This document shows positions 8,093-16,986 of a stretch of DNA of 64,000 nt, piece after piece. Made by a program: the position numbers and the translations under genes. How positions within the stretch are numbered: the stretch's first letter is position 1; every line of letters begins with the position of its first letter. The stretch covers positions 992,001 through 1,056,000 of the forward strand of contig OY970337.1 in the NCBI GenBank assembly GCA_963717475.1. Direction: 5' to 3'. The notes under the pieces are model-generated. The model worked only from the letters and a program-made list of their open reading frames with translations, had not been told where the DNA came from and made no database searches. The stretch comes from AC-32 sp963717475 (lineage in GTDB: Bacteria > Actinomycetota > Thermoleophilia > Gaiellales > Gaiellaceae).

Positions 8093-9415
8093 GAGGGCTT
8101 GGCGAAGCCCTCAGGCGACCGGGTGAACGGGTACGTCGCCCAGTAAAGCCGCGTGACGTCGCCGTCGTCTCCGCGGACGACGCGCAAGAGCTCGCCGCGC
8201 TCGTCTCCCGAGACCGCCCGGAAGCGGTCCTCGCCGTCGGGCTCGAAGACCGTCGGCCGCCGCTCGGGCGGAGCCGCGGCGATCCGCGCCTCGAGCTTTC
8301 CGCGGCGCCAGCTGAAGACGAACTCGTGGCCTTCGGACCACCAGCGTCCGAGCAGCCGCTCGACCTCGGCGGGCGGCGCGGCCTCCGCAGCCCACGCCTC
8401 GACGTCGGGCGGCAGCTCCTCGAGCGCAGCCTCCGCGAGCGCGAGCCCGGTCGACATGAGCTTCGTCCAGGTGCCCGAATTGGTGAGGACGACCGCACCG
8501 GTCTTCTCCTTGCGCGAGTAGACGAGCATCGAGACGAACCCGGGGAAGCCGCCGGTATGTCCGCCGAAGACGCGCTCGCCTCGCCGCCAGAGCTCGATGC
8601 CGAGGCCCCAGCCGAGTGTCCAGTCGGGCTCGACCATCACGCGCAGGTCGTGCATCTGCTCGACGGTCGCCGGCGCGAGGACGTCGGGATCGGGGTCGCA
8701 GAGGAACGCGCCCCAGCGGGCGAGGTCGCCGACCGTGCTGTAGAGCCCCGACTCGCCGCCCTTGCCGCCGAGCTCGAGCACGGGCTCGCGGCGAACGGCG
8801 TCGGAGTAGGGCTCGGTGAAGTACGGCAGCGCGGCCGGCTCCGAGGGACCCCACGTCGTCTGCTCCAGGCCGAGCGGCTGATGGAAGCGCTCGTCGGATG
8901 TAGTCGTGGAACGGCTCGCCGGTGATCCGCGCGACGACGTGGCCGAGCAGCGCGTAGGCGAGGTTGGAGTAGTGCCACGCGGAGGCGGGCGGCAGGACCT
9001 GCTCGGCCTCCGCGAGCCGCTCCAGCAGCTCCTGCTCGCCGGGGAACTCGAGCGACTCCCAGACCTCGCCCGGCGGCTCGCGCTGGAGGCCGGACGCGTG
9101 CGACAGCATCCGCCGCAGCGTCGGCGTCCCGTGCGCGGCCTCGGGGAGGTGCTTCGAGAGCTGGTCGTCGAGGTCGAGCTTGCCCTCGTCACGGAGCTGC
9201 ATGACGGCCGACGCCGTGAACGTCTTCGTGATCGACGCGACCGCGTACCGGGTCTCCGGTGTTGCCTCGACCCCGCCGTCCACGTCCGCGTGTCCGAATG
9301 CCTCCGCCCAGACGGTCTCGCCGCCGCGGAAAACAGCGCAGGAGATGCTCGGCAGCCGGCCGGCCGACTGCGCCTCGAGCGCGAGGCGCCGGAAGCGTTC
9401 CTCAGGCGTGCGCAA
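8089..9415 (-). CDS. Beta-lactamase-fold serine hydrolase (class C-like), frame broken once
   Basis: The start is GTG 9415. The penicillin-binding/beta-lactamase fold is shown by S-x-x-K in ASITKTFTAS, Y-x-N in HYSNLAYALLG and H-T-G in GGHTGGFPGF. The C-terminal 110 residues are an extra beta domain. No signal peptide is evident, so an esterase or peptidase role in the cytoplasm is as likely as beta-lactam hydrolysis. The frame changes at about 8891-8897; dropping one base gives HDYIRERFHQPLGLEQTTW and a 441-aa protein. Its start overlaps the end of ltaE by 14 nt. Confidence 0.82.
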
Positions 9416-10445
9416 GGGTCCCGAGAGCGCGCGGGATCAACTCGAGCGCTCGGTCGATGTCCTCGTCGGCCACGTCAAGATGCGTCACGGCGCGGAGCTT
9501 CGTCGGGTGCGCCGTCATCGAGAGGCCGACACCCTGCTGCCAGAGCCGCTCGAGCGCGTCGGCCGGGGTGAGGTCGAGCGGCCCGACGTCCACCTGCACG
9601 AAGTTCGTCTCCACCTGCTCGAGGTCGACGGGGACGCCGGCCGCCTCGAGGCCTTCCGCCAGCCGCCGCGCCCTCGCGTGGTCGTCGGCGAGCCGTTCGA
9701 TGTTGTGCTCGAGCGCGTAGACGCCCGCGGCGGCCACGATCCCGGCCTGCCGCATCGCCCCGCCGAAGAGGTGCTTCAAGCGGCGCGCGTCCGCCATCAG
9801 CTCCGCCGAGCCGGCGACGAGCGCGCCGAGCGGGCAGCCGAGACCCTTCGAGAGGCAGAGCGTGACCGTGTCGAACCGGCTGCCGATCTCCGCGGACGGG
9901 ACGCCCGACGCGACGGACGCGTTCATGATCCGCGCGCCGTCGAGGTGCAGCCGCAGATCGAGCTCCCGCGCGGTCGCGACCACGGCGTCGATCTCCTCGA
10001 GCGGCCAGACCCGACCGCCCGACGCGTTGTGCGTGTTCTCGACGGAGACGATCCGCGTCGGCGGCACATGGCTTCCGTCGGTGCGCCGGACGGTCTCGCG
10101 CAATTGCTCCGGCGTGAAGCGCCCGGCCTCGCAGCGCAGCTGCCTCGTCATCAGGCCGGCGTGCACCGCCGGCCCGCCGAGCTCCGCGATGAAGATGTGC
10201 GAGTTCTGCTCGGCGACGACCTCGTCCCCCGGACGGCCGAGCGTGCGCAGCGCGATCTCGTTCGCCATCGTCGCGGTCGGGACGTAGACCGCCTCCTCCT
10301 GCCCGAGCAGCTCGGCGGCGCGGCGCTCGAGCTCGTTCACGGTCGGGTCCTCGCGCTTCTGCTCGTCGCCGACCTCGGCGGCCGCGATCGCGGCGCGCAT
10401 CTCGGCGCTCGGCCTGGTCTGCGTATCGGAACGGAGGTCGATCAT
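9402..10445 (-). CDS. ltaE: Low-specificity L-threonine aldolase
   Basis: A 347-aa PLP enzyme of the fold-type I threonine aldolase family, cleaving threonine or allo-threonine to glycine and acetaldehyde. It starts MIDLRSDTQTRPS, has the conserved HLDGARIMNA (Asp that pairs with the PLP ring) and the PLP lysine K200 in LCLSKGLGCPLG. It overlaps the stop of gcvPB by 4 nt (ATGA), so it is the last gene of the gcv operon. That position makes sense: it supplies glycine to the cleavage system. Confidence 0.95.
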   Translation of the reverse strand: MIDLRSDTQTRPSAEMRAAIAAAEVGDEQKREDPTVNELERRAAELLGQEEAVYVPTATMANEIALRTLGRPGDEVVAEQNSHIFIAELGGPAVHAGLMTRQLRCEAGRFTPEQLRETVRRTDGSHVPPTRIVSVENTHNASGGRVWPLEEIDAVVATARELDLRLHLDGARIMNASVASGVPSAEIGSRFDTVTLCLSKGLGCPLGALVAGSAELMADARRLKHLFGGAMRQAGIVAAAGVYALEHNIERLADDHARARRLAEGLEAAGVPVDLEQVETNFVQVDVGPLDLTPADALERLWQQGVGLSMTAHPTKLRAVTHLDVADEDIDRALELIPRALGTLAHA

Positions 10446-11938
10446 GCGCCCTTGGGAGCCTCGACCCCGGCGGCCGCCGGCTCGCCTGACAGGTCGGGGT
10501 GGTCCTCGAAGCCGTAACGGACGATGACCCTCTTCGCGGCCTTGACCTCGTCGAGCCGGCCGACGGGCGTCTTGTGCGGCGCCTCCTTCAGCAGCTCGGT
10601 CTCGTCTGCCGCTTCGCCCGCGATCGCGAGCATCGCGTCGGCGAACTCGTCGAGCGTCTCCTTCGTCTCCGTCTCGGTCGGCTCGATCATCAGCGCCTCG
10701 GGGACGTTCAGCGGGAAGTAGATCGTCGGCGGATGGAAGCCGTAGTCCATCAGCCGCTTCGCGACGTCGAGCGCGCTGGCCCCGTGCTCCTGCTTCAGGC
10801 GGCGCGCGGAGAGGACGAACTCGTGCATGCAGAGGCGGTCGAAGGGCAGGTCATACGCGTCCTTGAGGCGGGCGAGCAGGTAGTTCGCGTTCAGCACGGC
10901 GGCCTCCGACATCTCGCGCAGCTGCGGCCCGTACGCGCGGATGAACGCGTACGAGCGAACGAAGACGCCGAACGGCCCGTAGAACCCGCGAACCCTGCCG
11001 ATCGACTTCGGGCGATCGTAGTCGAGGCGGTAGGCATCGCCGTCGCGGACGATCGCCGGCGTCGGCAGATACGGCTCGATCCGGCTCGCGACCGAGATCG
11101 GCCCGCCGCCGGGGCCGCCGCCGCCGTGTGGCTGCGAGAACGTCTTGTGCAGGTTGATGTGGACGATGTCGAAGCCCATGTCGCCGGGCCGCGAGATCCC
11201 GCAGACGGCGTTCAGGTTCGCGCCGTCGTAGTACATGAGCGCGCCCACGCCGTGGAAGATCCTGGTGATCTCCTCGATGTTCTCGTCGAAGAGGCCGAGC
11301 GTGGAAGGGTTCGTGATCATCAGGCCGGCCGTGTGCTCGTCGACCTTGGCCCGCAGGTCCTCGACGTCGATGTTGCCGCGCGGATCGGTCCGCACGTTCG
11401 TCAGCTCGTACCCGGCCATGGTCACGCTCGCGGGGTTCGTCCCGTGCGCCGTGTCGGGGATCACGATCTTGCGCCGCTGCTCGTCCTCGTCGCGCTCGCG
11501 GAAGTAGGCGTGCATCAGCATCAGGCCGGTCAGCTCGCCCTGAGACCCTGCGGCGGGCTGGAGCGAGACCGCGGGAAGGCCGGTGATCTCGGCGAGCGCC
11601 TCCTGCAGCTCGTGGCAGAGGCGAAGCGCGCCCTGGCTGCGCTCCTCGTCGTCGAGCGGATGGAGGTCGCGGAACCCGGGGAGCACGGCGAGCCGCTCGT
11701 TCACGCGCGGGTTGTGCTTCATCGTGCAGGAGCCGAGCGGGTAGAAGCCGGTGTCGACGCCGAAGTTGCGAGTCGAGAGACTCGTGAAGTGGCGCAGGAG
11801 GTCCGGCTCGGCGATCTCCGGCAGGCGCGGCGGGTGCGAGCGTCGTAGCTCCGGCGGGATCTCCGGTATCGGCAGCTCCGTGCGAGGCGGGCGGCCTGCT
11901 CGGCGGCCGGGCCGCGAGAGCTCGTAGATCAGCCTCAT
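10442..11938 (-). CDS. gcvPB: Glycine dehydrogenase (decarboxylating) subunit 2
   Basis: 498 aa from ATG 11938. This is the C-terminal half of P-protein; together with GcvPA it decarboxylates glycine and passes the aminomethyl group to lipoylated GcvH. The PLP lysine is K265 in INLHKTFSQPHGGGGPG. Other P-protein blocks are YPLGSCTMKHNPR, PDTAHGTNPAS and GLMITNPSTLGLF. Its start overlaps the gcvPA stop by 4 nt. Split P-protein, rather than one 950-aa chain, is usual in Gram-positive and thermophilic lineages. Confidence 0.97.
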   Translation of the reverse strand: MRLIYELSRPGRRAGRPPRTELPIPEIPPELRRSHPPRLPEIAEPDLLRHFTSLSTRNFGVDTGFYPLGSCTMKHNPRVNERLAVLPGFRDLHPLDDEERSQGALRLCHELQEALAEITGLPAVSLQPAAGSQGELTGLMLMHAYFRERDEDEQRRKIVIPDTAHGTNPASVTMAGYELTNVRTDPRGNIDVEDLRAKVDEHTAGLMITNPSTLGLFDENIEEITRIFHGVGALMYYDGANLNAVCGISRPGDMGFDIVHINLHKTFSQPHGGGGPGGGPISVASRIEPYLPTPAIVRDGDAYRLDYDRPKSIGRVRGFYGPFGVFVRSYAFIRAYGPQLREMSEAAVLNANYLLARLKDAYDLPFDRLCMHEFVLSARRLKQEHGASALDVAKRLMDYGFHPPTIYFPLNVPEALMIEPTETETKETLDEFADAMLAIAGEAADETELLKEAPHKTPVGRLDEVKAAKRVIVRYGFEDHPDLSGEPAAAGVEAPKGA

Positions 11939-13251
11939 TGGGCAAGCACCTCCGCCAGGCGGTCGATCTCCTCGGTCGTTCTGCGCTCGGTGACGGCGAC
12001 CAGGAGCACGTCGTCCATCCCTTCGTAGTCGCGGCCGAGCGGGTAGCCAGGGTTCACGCCCTGGGCGCGTGCCTCGCGGACGACCTCGCGTGCAGGCCGT
12101 CCGACGCGTACGGCAAACTCCTTGAATGTTGTCTTTCCTGAGAACGCAAGCGGGAGGCCGAGTCGCTCTTTCGCGTACTCGCCGAGGGCCATGCAGGTCT
12201 CCCCCACCTCGCGCAGCCCCTGCGGCCCGAGCCACGAGAGGTAGACCAGCCCCGCGATCGTGAGGAGCGTCTGGTTGGTCGTGATGTTCGACGTCGCCTT
12301 CTCGCGCCTGATGTGCTGCTCGCGCGTCTGCAGGGTGAGGACATAGCCGCGGTTCCCCGCGGCGTCAGTGGTCTCGCCGACGATCCGTCCCGGCAGCCGC
12401 CGGATGAACTCGGAGCGCGCGGCCAGGAAGCCGTAGTGCGGCCCGCCGTAGGAGAGGTAGTTACCCGCCGACTGCCCTTCTCCGATCGCGAGGGCGCACC
12501 CGTACCGGCCGGGCGCCTCGAGGACTCCGAGTGAGACGGGATCGACGTGGGCGACCGGGAGCGCGCCTGCCTCCGCGGCTGCCGCTGCGAGGTCGGGAGC
12601 CGGCTCGAGCACGCCGAAGAAGTTCGGCTGCTGGAAGATGACGCACGCCGCGTCGTCGGCGGCCTCCCGCAGCTCGTCCGGGTCGGTCGCGCCGTCGCGG
12701 TGCGGTACCTCGACCACCTCGAGCCCGAAGCCGGGGGCGTAGGTCTTGACGACCTGCCGCACCTGTGGCCCGGTCGCCTCGGTCACGACGACCTTCGATC
12801 GGCCCGTGGCGTGCTTCGCGATGAAGCAGGCGTCGGCGGCGACGGTGGTCCCGTCGTAGCCGGACGCGTTCGCGACGTCGAGGCCGGTGAGCTCGCAGAT
12901 CGCGGTCTGGTACTCGAAGATCGCCTGCAGCACGCCCTGGCTGAGCTCGGGCTGGTACGGCGTGTAGGCCGTGAGGAACTCGCCGCGCTGCAGGACTGCG
13001 TCCACGACGGCCGGGACGTAGTGGTCGTAGAGGCCGGCGCCGAGGAACGAGACCTCGGCCCGCTCGTTCTGGTCGGCGAGCGCCTCGAAGTAGGCGGTCA
13101 GCTCCTGCTCGGTGAGAGCCGGCGGGAGGTTGAGCTCGCGATCGAGCCGGATGCCTGCGGGCAGATCCGCGAAGAGCTCCTCGATCGAGCCGGCGCCGAT
13201 CGTCTCGAGCATCGCGTCGCGGTCGTCGTCGGTCAGGGCGAGGTAGCTCAT
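11935..13251 (-). CDS. gcvPA: Glycine dehydrogenase (decarboxylating) subunit 1
   Basis: 438 aa. The start is taken at ATG 13251 (MSYLALTDDDRDAMLETIG), which matches the usual beginning of the family; the frame is open a little further upstream. Conserved blocks include FLGAGLYDHYVPAVV, AYTPYQPELSQGVLQAI, NASGYDGTT and NYLSYGGPHYGFLA. It lacks the PLP lysine, which is in GcvPB, and forms the heterotetrameric P-protein with it. It lies 28 nt after gcvH. Confidence 0.96.
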   Translation of the reverse strand: MSYLALTDDDRDAMLETIGAGSIEELFADLPAGIRLDRELNLPPALTEQELTAYFEALADQNERAEVSFLGAGLYDHYVPAVVDAVLQRGEFLTAYTPYQPELSQGVLQAIFEYQTAICELTGLDVANASGYDGTTVAADACFIAKHATGRSKVVVTEATGPQVRQVVKTYAPGFGLEVVEVPHRDGATDPDELREAADDAACVIFQQPNFFGVLEPAPDLAAAAAEAGALPVAHVDPVSLGVLEAPGRYGCALAIGEGQSAGNYLSYGGPHYGFLAARSEFIRRLPGRIVGETTDAAGNRGYVLTLQTREQHIRREKATSNITTNQTLLTIAGLVYLSWLGPQGLREVGETCMALGEYAKERLGLPLAFSGKTTFKEFAVRVGRPAREVVREARAQGVNPGYPLGRDYEGMDDVLLVAVTERRTTEEIDRLAEVLAQ

Positions 13252-13279
13252 GGGCGCGTGCGCAGGCGGAGCGTCGTGC

Positions 13280-13675
13280 TCACCCCTGCTCGGCGAGATA
13301 CTGCCGGTAGGCCTCCGCGTCGATGAGCGCATCTGCTTCGTCGGGGCTGGTGAGCCGGACGCGCACGAGCCAACCGTCTCCGTAGGGATCAGAGTTGACC
13401 GTCTCGGGAGCGTCGACGATCGCGCTGTTCACCGAGAGGATCTCGCCCGAGAGCGGAGCGATGACGTCCGAGACCGCCTTCACCGACTCGACCTCGGCGT
13501 ACGACTGGTCCTTGCTCACGGTCGATCCCTCTTCGGGCGCCTCGAAGTGGACGAGCTCGCCGAGCGCGTCCTGGGCAAACCACGTGATCCCGAAGGTCGC
13601 CTCGTCGCCGTCGATTCGTGCCCAGTCGTGCTCGCGGTGGTACCGCAGGTCGTCGGGGTAGTTCTCAGCCGCCAT
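13280..13675 (-). CDS. gcvH: Glycine cleavage system H protein
   Basis: A 131-aa lipoyl carrier protein. It begins ENYPDDLRYHREHDWAR and carries the lipoylation lysine K66 in EVESVKAVSD. It shuttles the methylamine group between GcvP, GcvT and dihydrolipoamide dehydrogenase. Length and motifs are normal. The start overlaps the end of gcvT by 11 nt, so the two are translationally coupled. Confidence 0.97.
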   Translation of the reverse strand: MAAENYPDDLRYHREHDWARIDGDEATFGITWFAQDALGELVHFEAPEEGSTVSKDQSYAEVESVKAVSDVIAPLSGEILSVNSAIVDAPETVNSDPYGDGWLVRVRLTSPDEADALIDAEAYRQYLAEQG

Positions 13676-14740
13676 TCGGCTCCTCTCGTGAGTAGATCGG
13701 CTTCTTGACCACGGTTGCGCGCCGCTGCCGGCCGCGGATGTCGATCGTCAGCTCCATGCCCGGCTGAGCCAGCCCGGCGTCGACGTAGCCCAGTCCGATC
13801 CCGCGCTCGAGCATCGGCGAGTGCGAACCCGATGTGACCTCGCCGACGGCCTCGCCGCCCGAGCCGAGGATCGGCATCCCCTGCCGCGGGATGCCGGGAT
13901 CGTCCATGACGAACGCGGCAAGCCGCCTCGCCGGGCCCTCCTCCTTGACGCGCCGCAGCTCGGCGACGCCGGTGAAGTCCTTGTCGAGCGCACAGACCCA
14001 GCCGAGGCCGGCGGAGATCGCATCGGTCTCGGGACCGATGTCGTTCCCATGCAGCGGGTAGCAGACCTCGAGGCGCAGCGTGTCCCGCGCGCCGAGGCCG
14101 CAGGGGGCGGCGCCGCGATCGATGACGCGGTCCCACAACTCGCCCGCCCGCTCGGCCGGCACGAGCAGCTCGACGCCGAGCTCGCCGGTGTAGCCGGTGC
14201 GGTTGACCGTGCACCCACATCGTCGATCTCACCGTCGGCGAAGGTGAAGGCAGCAGCCTCCTGCAGGCCGAGCCGCTCGAGCGAGCGCGGCCCCTGCACC
14301 GCGAGCAGCGCGTAGTCGTCGGAGACGTCGCGCAGCTCCGCGCCGCTGACCGCTCGCTCGCGCAGCCAGGCGAAGTCGGGCTCGCGGTTCGACGCGTTGA
14401 CGATCAGCAGAAAGCGCTCGGGATCGCGCTCGTAGACGATCAGGTCGTCGACGATCCCACCCTGCTCGTTGGTCAGCAGCGTGTACTGCGCCTGGCCCGG
14501 GCCGATCCGGTCGAGGTCGTTCGAGAGGACCGATTGCAGGAACCCGCGCGCCTGCGGGCCCTCGACTTCGAACTCGCCCATGTGCGAGACGTCGAAGACG
14601 CCGCAGTCGTGCCGAACCGAAAGGTGCTCGGGAATGACGCCTTCGTACTGCACCGGCATCTCCCAGCCCGCGAACGGAACCATCCGCGCGCCTAGGGCGA
14701 CGTGTCGGTCGAAGAGGGGCGTCCGCAGCAGCGTCTGCAT
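13665..14740 (-). CDS. gcvT: Aminomethyltransferase (T protein), frame broken once
   Basis: Transfers the methylene group from GcvH-bound aminomethyl to tetrahydrofolate. The N-terminal frame has LFDRHVALGARMVPFAGWEMPVQY (first 20 shown as LFDRHVALGARMVPFAGWEM), FDVSHMGEFEV and FLLIVNASN. The C-terminal frame has GNDIGPETDAISAGLGW and VGEVTSGSHSPMLERGIG. They are out of phase by one base at about 14214-14216, inside CCC (GGG on the coding strand). Adding one base gives 359 codons, the normal size, and DVGCTVNRTGYTGELG. The operon depends on this gene, so an assembly error is more likely than loss. Confidence 0.88.
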
Positions 14741-14782
14741 CGGACGCTGATGCTAAAGGCACGCGGGGGCGAGCCGCGCATC

Positions 14783-14831
14783 AAAAAGAGCCGCCCCGGT
14801 CTCAGCTTTTGAGGGCGGAGACCGGGACGGC
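14783..14831 (-). terminator. Intrinsic terminator between ftsZ and gcvT
   Basis: On the minus strand, the 14-nt arm GCCGTCCCGGTCTC (14831-14818) pairs with GAGACCGGGGCGGC (14803-14790) with one mismatch. A run TCTTTTT (14789-14783) follows. The hairpin sits about 100 nt after the ftsZ stop and only 42 nt before the gcvT start. It can end ftsZ transcripts, or act as an attenuator if a promoter or read-through feeds the gcv operon. Confidence 0.8.
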
Positions 14832-14846
14832 CGGACCGGGTCATCG

Positions 14847-14871
14847 CGGGTCGACCTAAGCAGTCGACCCG
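14847..14871 (-). ncRNA. Structured leader element ahead of the gcv terminator
   Basis: A perfect 9-bp stem (CGGGTCGAC with GTCGACCCG) closes a 7-nt loop. It lies 15 nt upstream of the terminator hairpin in the 199-nt gap between ftsZ and gcvT. Together they look like a regulated leader for the glycine cleavage operon. I could not match it to the glycine riboswitch: the core motifs of that aptamer are missing. It could equally be a small RNA or simply the 3' UTR of ftsZ. Confidence 0.4.
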
Positions 14872-14939
14872 AGAGGGCACCAATGTCGTATCCGCGGCCC
14901 AAACCGCTTAAACCACTCCCGCGAAAACTTTTTTCGGTG

Positions 14940-16025
14940 CTAGCCGTCGCGCAGGAACGACGGCACCTCGAGAATCTCGTCAGAGACCTCGAAGCGCTCG
15001 GCCGGCACCTCGCGGGGAGCGCCCGGCTCGCCGTTCTGCTCGACCGGCTGCTCGGTCCGGCGCTTGCGGCGAAGGCGCGCAGGCCCGAAGCCGGTCGCGA
15101 TCACCGTGACGCGCACCTCGTCGCCGAGGGACTCGTCTATCACCGCGCCGAAGATCACGTTGGCGTTCTGGTCGGCGGCGGACGTGACGATCTCCGCCGC
15201 TTCGTTGACCTCGAAGAGGCCGATGTCCGGGCCGCCGGTCACGTTCAAGAGGATTCCGGTTGCGCCCTCGATCGACGACTCGAGCAACGGCGACGAGACC
15301 GCCTCGCGGGCTGCGACCGTCGCGCGGCTCTCGCCGCCGGCCGTGCCGATCCCCATCAGGGCCGAGCCGGCCTCGCTCATGATCGTGCGCACGTCTGCGA
15401 AGTCGAGGTTGACGAGGCCCGGGATCGTGATCAGGTCGGTGATCCCCTGGACGCCCTGTCGCAGCACGTCGTCGGCCATCCGGAATGCGTCCATGATCGA
15501 CGTCCGCTTCTCGACAACCTGCAGCAGCCGGTCATTCTCGATCACGATCAGCGTGTCGACGTGGTCGCGCAGCTCCTCCACCCCCAGCGACGCGACCTCG
15601 GCACGGCGGCGCCCTTCGAACGAGAACGGGCGGGTGACCACGCCGACGCAGAGCGCGCCGAGCTCCTGGGCGAGCCCCGCGACGACCGGCGCGGCGCCGG
15701 TGCCTGTGCCGCCGCCTTCGCCGGCGGTGACGAAGATCATGTCGGCGCCCTTCAGCGCCTCCTTCAGCTCGTCGCGGCTCTCGACCGCTGCCTCGCGGCC
15801 GATCGACGGATCCGCGCCGGCGCCGAGCCCGCGGGTCACTGCGGACCCGATCGGCATCTTCACGTCGGCGTCGCACATCAGGAGCGCCTGGGCGTCCGTG
15901 TTGATGGCGATGAACTCAACGCCCGCAAGGCCGGCGTCGACCATCCGGTTGACGGCGTTCGAGCCGCCTCCGCCGACGCCAACGACCTTGATCAGCGCTA
16001 GGTAGTTGCCTGTTTGATCTCTCAT
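14940..16025 (-). CDS. ftsZ: Cell division protein FtsZ
   Basis: A 361-aa tubulin-like GTPase that polymerises into the Z ring. The tubulin signature GGGTGTG is at residues 104-110, with IKVVGVGGGGSNAVNRM at the N-terminus and the T7-loop region NLDFADVRTIM. The poorly conserved linker (residues about 315-345) is short, and the C-terminal peptide EVPSFLRDG, the docking site for FtsA/SepF partners, is present. It is the last gene of the dcw cluster on this strand and has its own promoter in the 111-nt gap after ftsQ. Confidence 0.98.
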   Translation of the reverse strand: MRDQTGNYLALIKVVGVGGGGSNAVNRMVDAGLAGVEFIAINTDAQALLMCDADVKMPIGSAVTRGLGAGADPSIGREAAVESRDELKEALKGADMIFVTAGEGGGTGTGAAPVVAGLAQELGALCVGVVTRPFSFEGRRRAEVASLGVEELRDHVDTLIVIENDRLLQVVEKRTSIMDAFRMADDVLRQGVQGITDLITIPGLVNLDFADVRTIMSEAGSALMGIGTAGGESRATVAAREAVSSPLLESSIEGATGILLNVTGGPDIGLFEVNEAAEIVTSAADQNANVIFGAVIDESLGDEVRVTVIATGFGPARLRRKRRTEQPVEQNGEPGAPREVPAERFEVSDEILEVPSFLRDG

Positions 16026-16053
16026 CTCAACCCATCTCGACCTGAAGCTCTAC

Positions 16054-16108
16054 TGGAACCTGGGTGTTCCAAGTCCGGCAGGGTACGCCTAGCCGGGCCG
16101 CCTGTCAA
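16054..16108 (-). promoter_or_regulatory. ftsZ promoter with a 5' hairpin
   Basis: On the minus strand, TTGACA (16108-16103) is a perfect -35 element, and TACCCT (16085-16080) follows after exactly 17 bp as -10. The expected start point is near 16073. The transcript would then begin almost at once with a hairpin: TGGAAC (16071-16066), loop, GTTCCA (16059-16054). Such a 5'-terminal stem may protect the mRNA. This would let ftsZ be expressed separately from the upstream mur operon. Confidence 0.6.
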
Positions 16109-16136
16109 CGCCGGAAGTGAGCCTCCACTCTAAAGC

Positions 16137-16955
16137 TCAACCAGAGGCTTGAGGGTTCGCTCCGGCTACCGGGCGTCCCGGAACGCTGACATCGAGATAC
16201 GCATAACCGCCGTTTTCCAGGAGCTGCGGGAGAACCTGGGTGGCCACCGCGAGCTTGAGCCGGAGCGCTCGGAGATCGCCGAGCCGAAGCTCGAGGCCCG
16301 AGGTAAGAACGAACGTCAGGTCGTGCTCGCGAAAGCGGACGAACAGGATTCGCTGCGCGAAGCGGGACCGCTCTGCGCGGGCGAGCGCCCGTAGCGCGCG
16401 GACCGCCGGCCGGTCGGTGAGGGCGGCTCCGGCCTGGGGGTCGGCCGAACCGCCCAGCCAGATCCTCGGCAGCGTGCGACGCGTGCCGAGCTGCACCGAC
16501 GAGATCACACGGGCGTCACCCGAGACGAGCCACGCCTCCGCCCCTCGCCGGGCCACCGCCACGGGAGTCTCCGGTCGAACGATCACGCGAAGGGTGTGCG
16601 GGAACGCTCGGTCATAGGTCGCGGTCGAGACGTCGGTGAGGGGCGCGAGCGCGCGTTGCACCGCCGAGCCGTTGAGCTCGAGCAGGCTCGTCCCCTCGAG
16701 GGGCGCGAGCGCGGCCTGAACGTGCGCGGCCACCTCCGGCGGCGCTCCTTCGACCTCGATCCGCTGCACCGCGAACATCGGCGTGACCCGCGCGAGCGCG
16801 TAGAGCCCAACTGCGGACGCGACGATCGCGAAGCCGATCGCGAGCGACCGTCCAGAGGGAAGCGCGCGGAGCACGCGCAGGCCGCCGCCCGCCCCGGGAA
16901 GCGGGACGACCGCGCTGCGGGCGCGCTGGCGCCGGTCGGGCGTGCGCTCGGCCAT
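16137..16955 (-). CDS. ftsQ: Cell division protein FtsQ/DivIB
   Basis: A 272-aa bitopic membrane protein of the divisome. It has a cytoplasmic basic N-terminus, one membrane segment (about residues 34-56, LAIGFAIVASAVGLYALARV), then a POTRA domain beginning PMFAVQRIEVEGAPP, and the beta-rich FtsQ domain. The position between murB and ftsZ is canonical. It starts 31 nt after the murB stop. Confidence 0.93.
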   Translation of the reverse strand: MAERTPDRRQRARSAVVPLPGAGGGLRVLRALPSGRSLAIGFAIVASAVGLYALARVTPMFAVQRIEVEGAPPEVAAHVQAALAPLEGTSLLELNGSAVQRALAPLTDVSTATYDRAFPHTLRVIVRPETPVAVARRGAEAWLVSGDARVISSVQLGTRRTLPRIWLGGSADPQAGAALTDRPAVRALRALARAERSRFAQRILFVRFREHDLTFVLTSGLELRLGDLRALRLKLAVATQVLPQLLENGGYAYLDVSVPGRPVAGANPQASG

Positions 16956-16986
16956 GACCCCGCTTTCGCCGCGGCCGCGCTTGCTC

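Noticed and set aside
14741..14939. Glycine riboswitch or SRP RNA in the gcv leader
   Set aside because: The glycine aptamer core and the SRP loop GGUCAGG...GGAAGG are not present on either strand; only the hairpin and terminator are supported.
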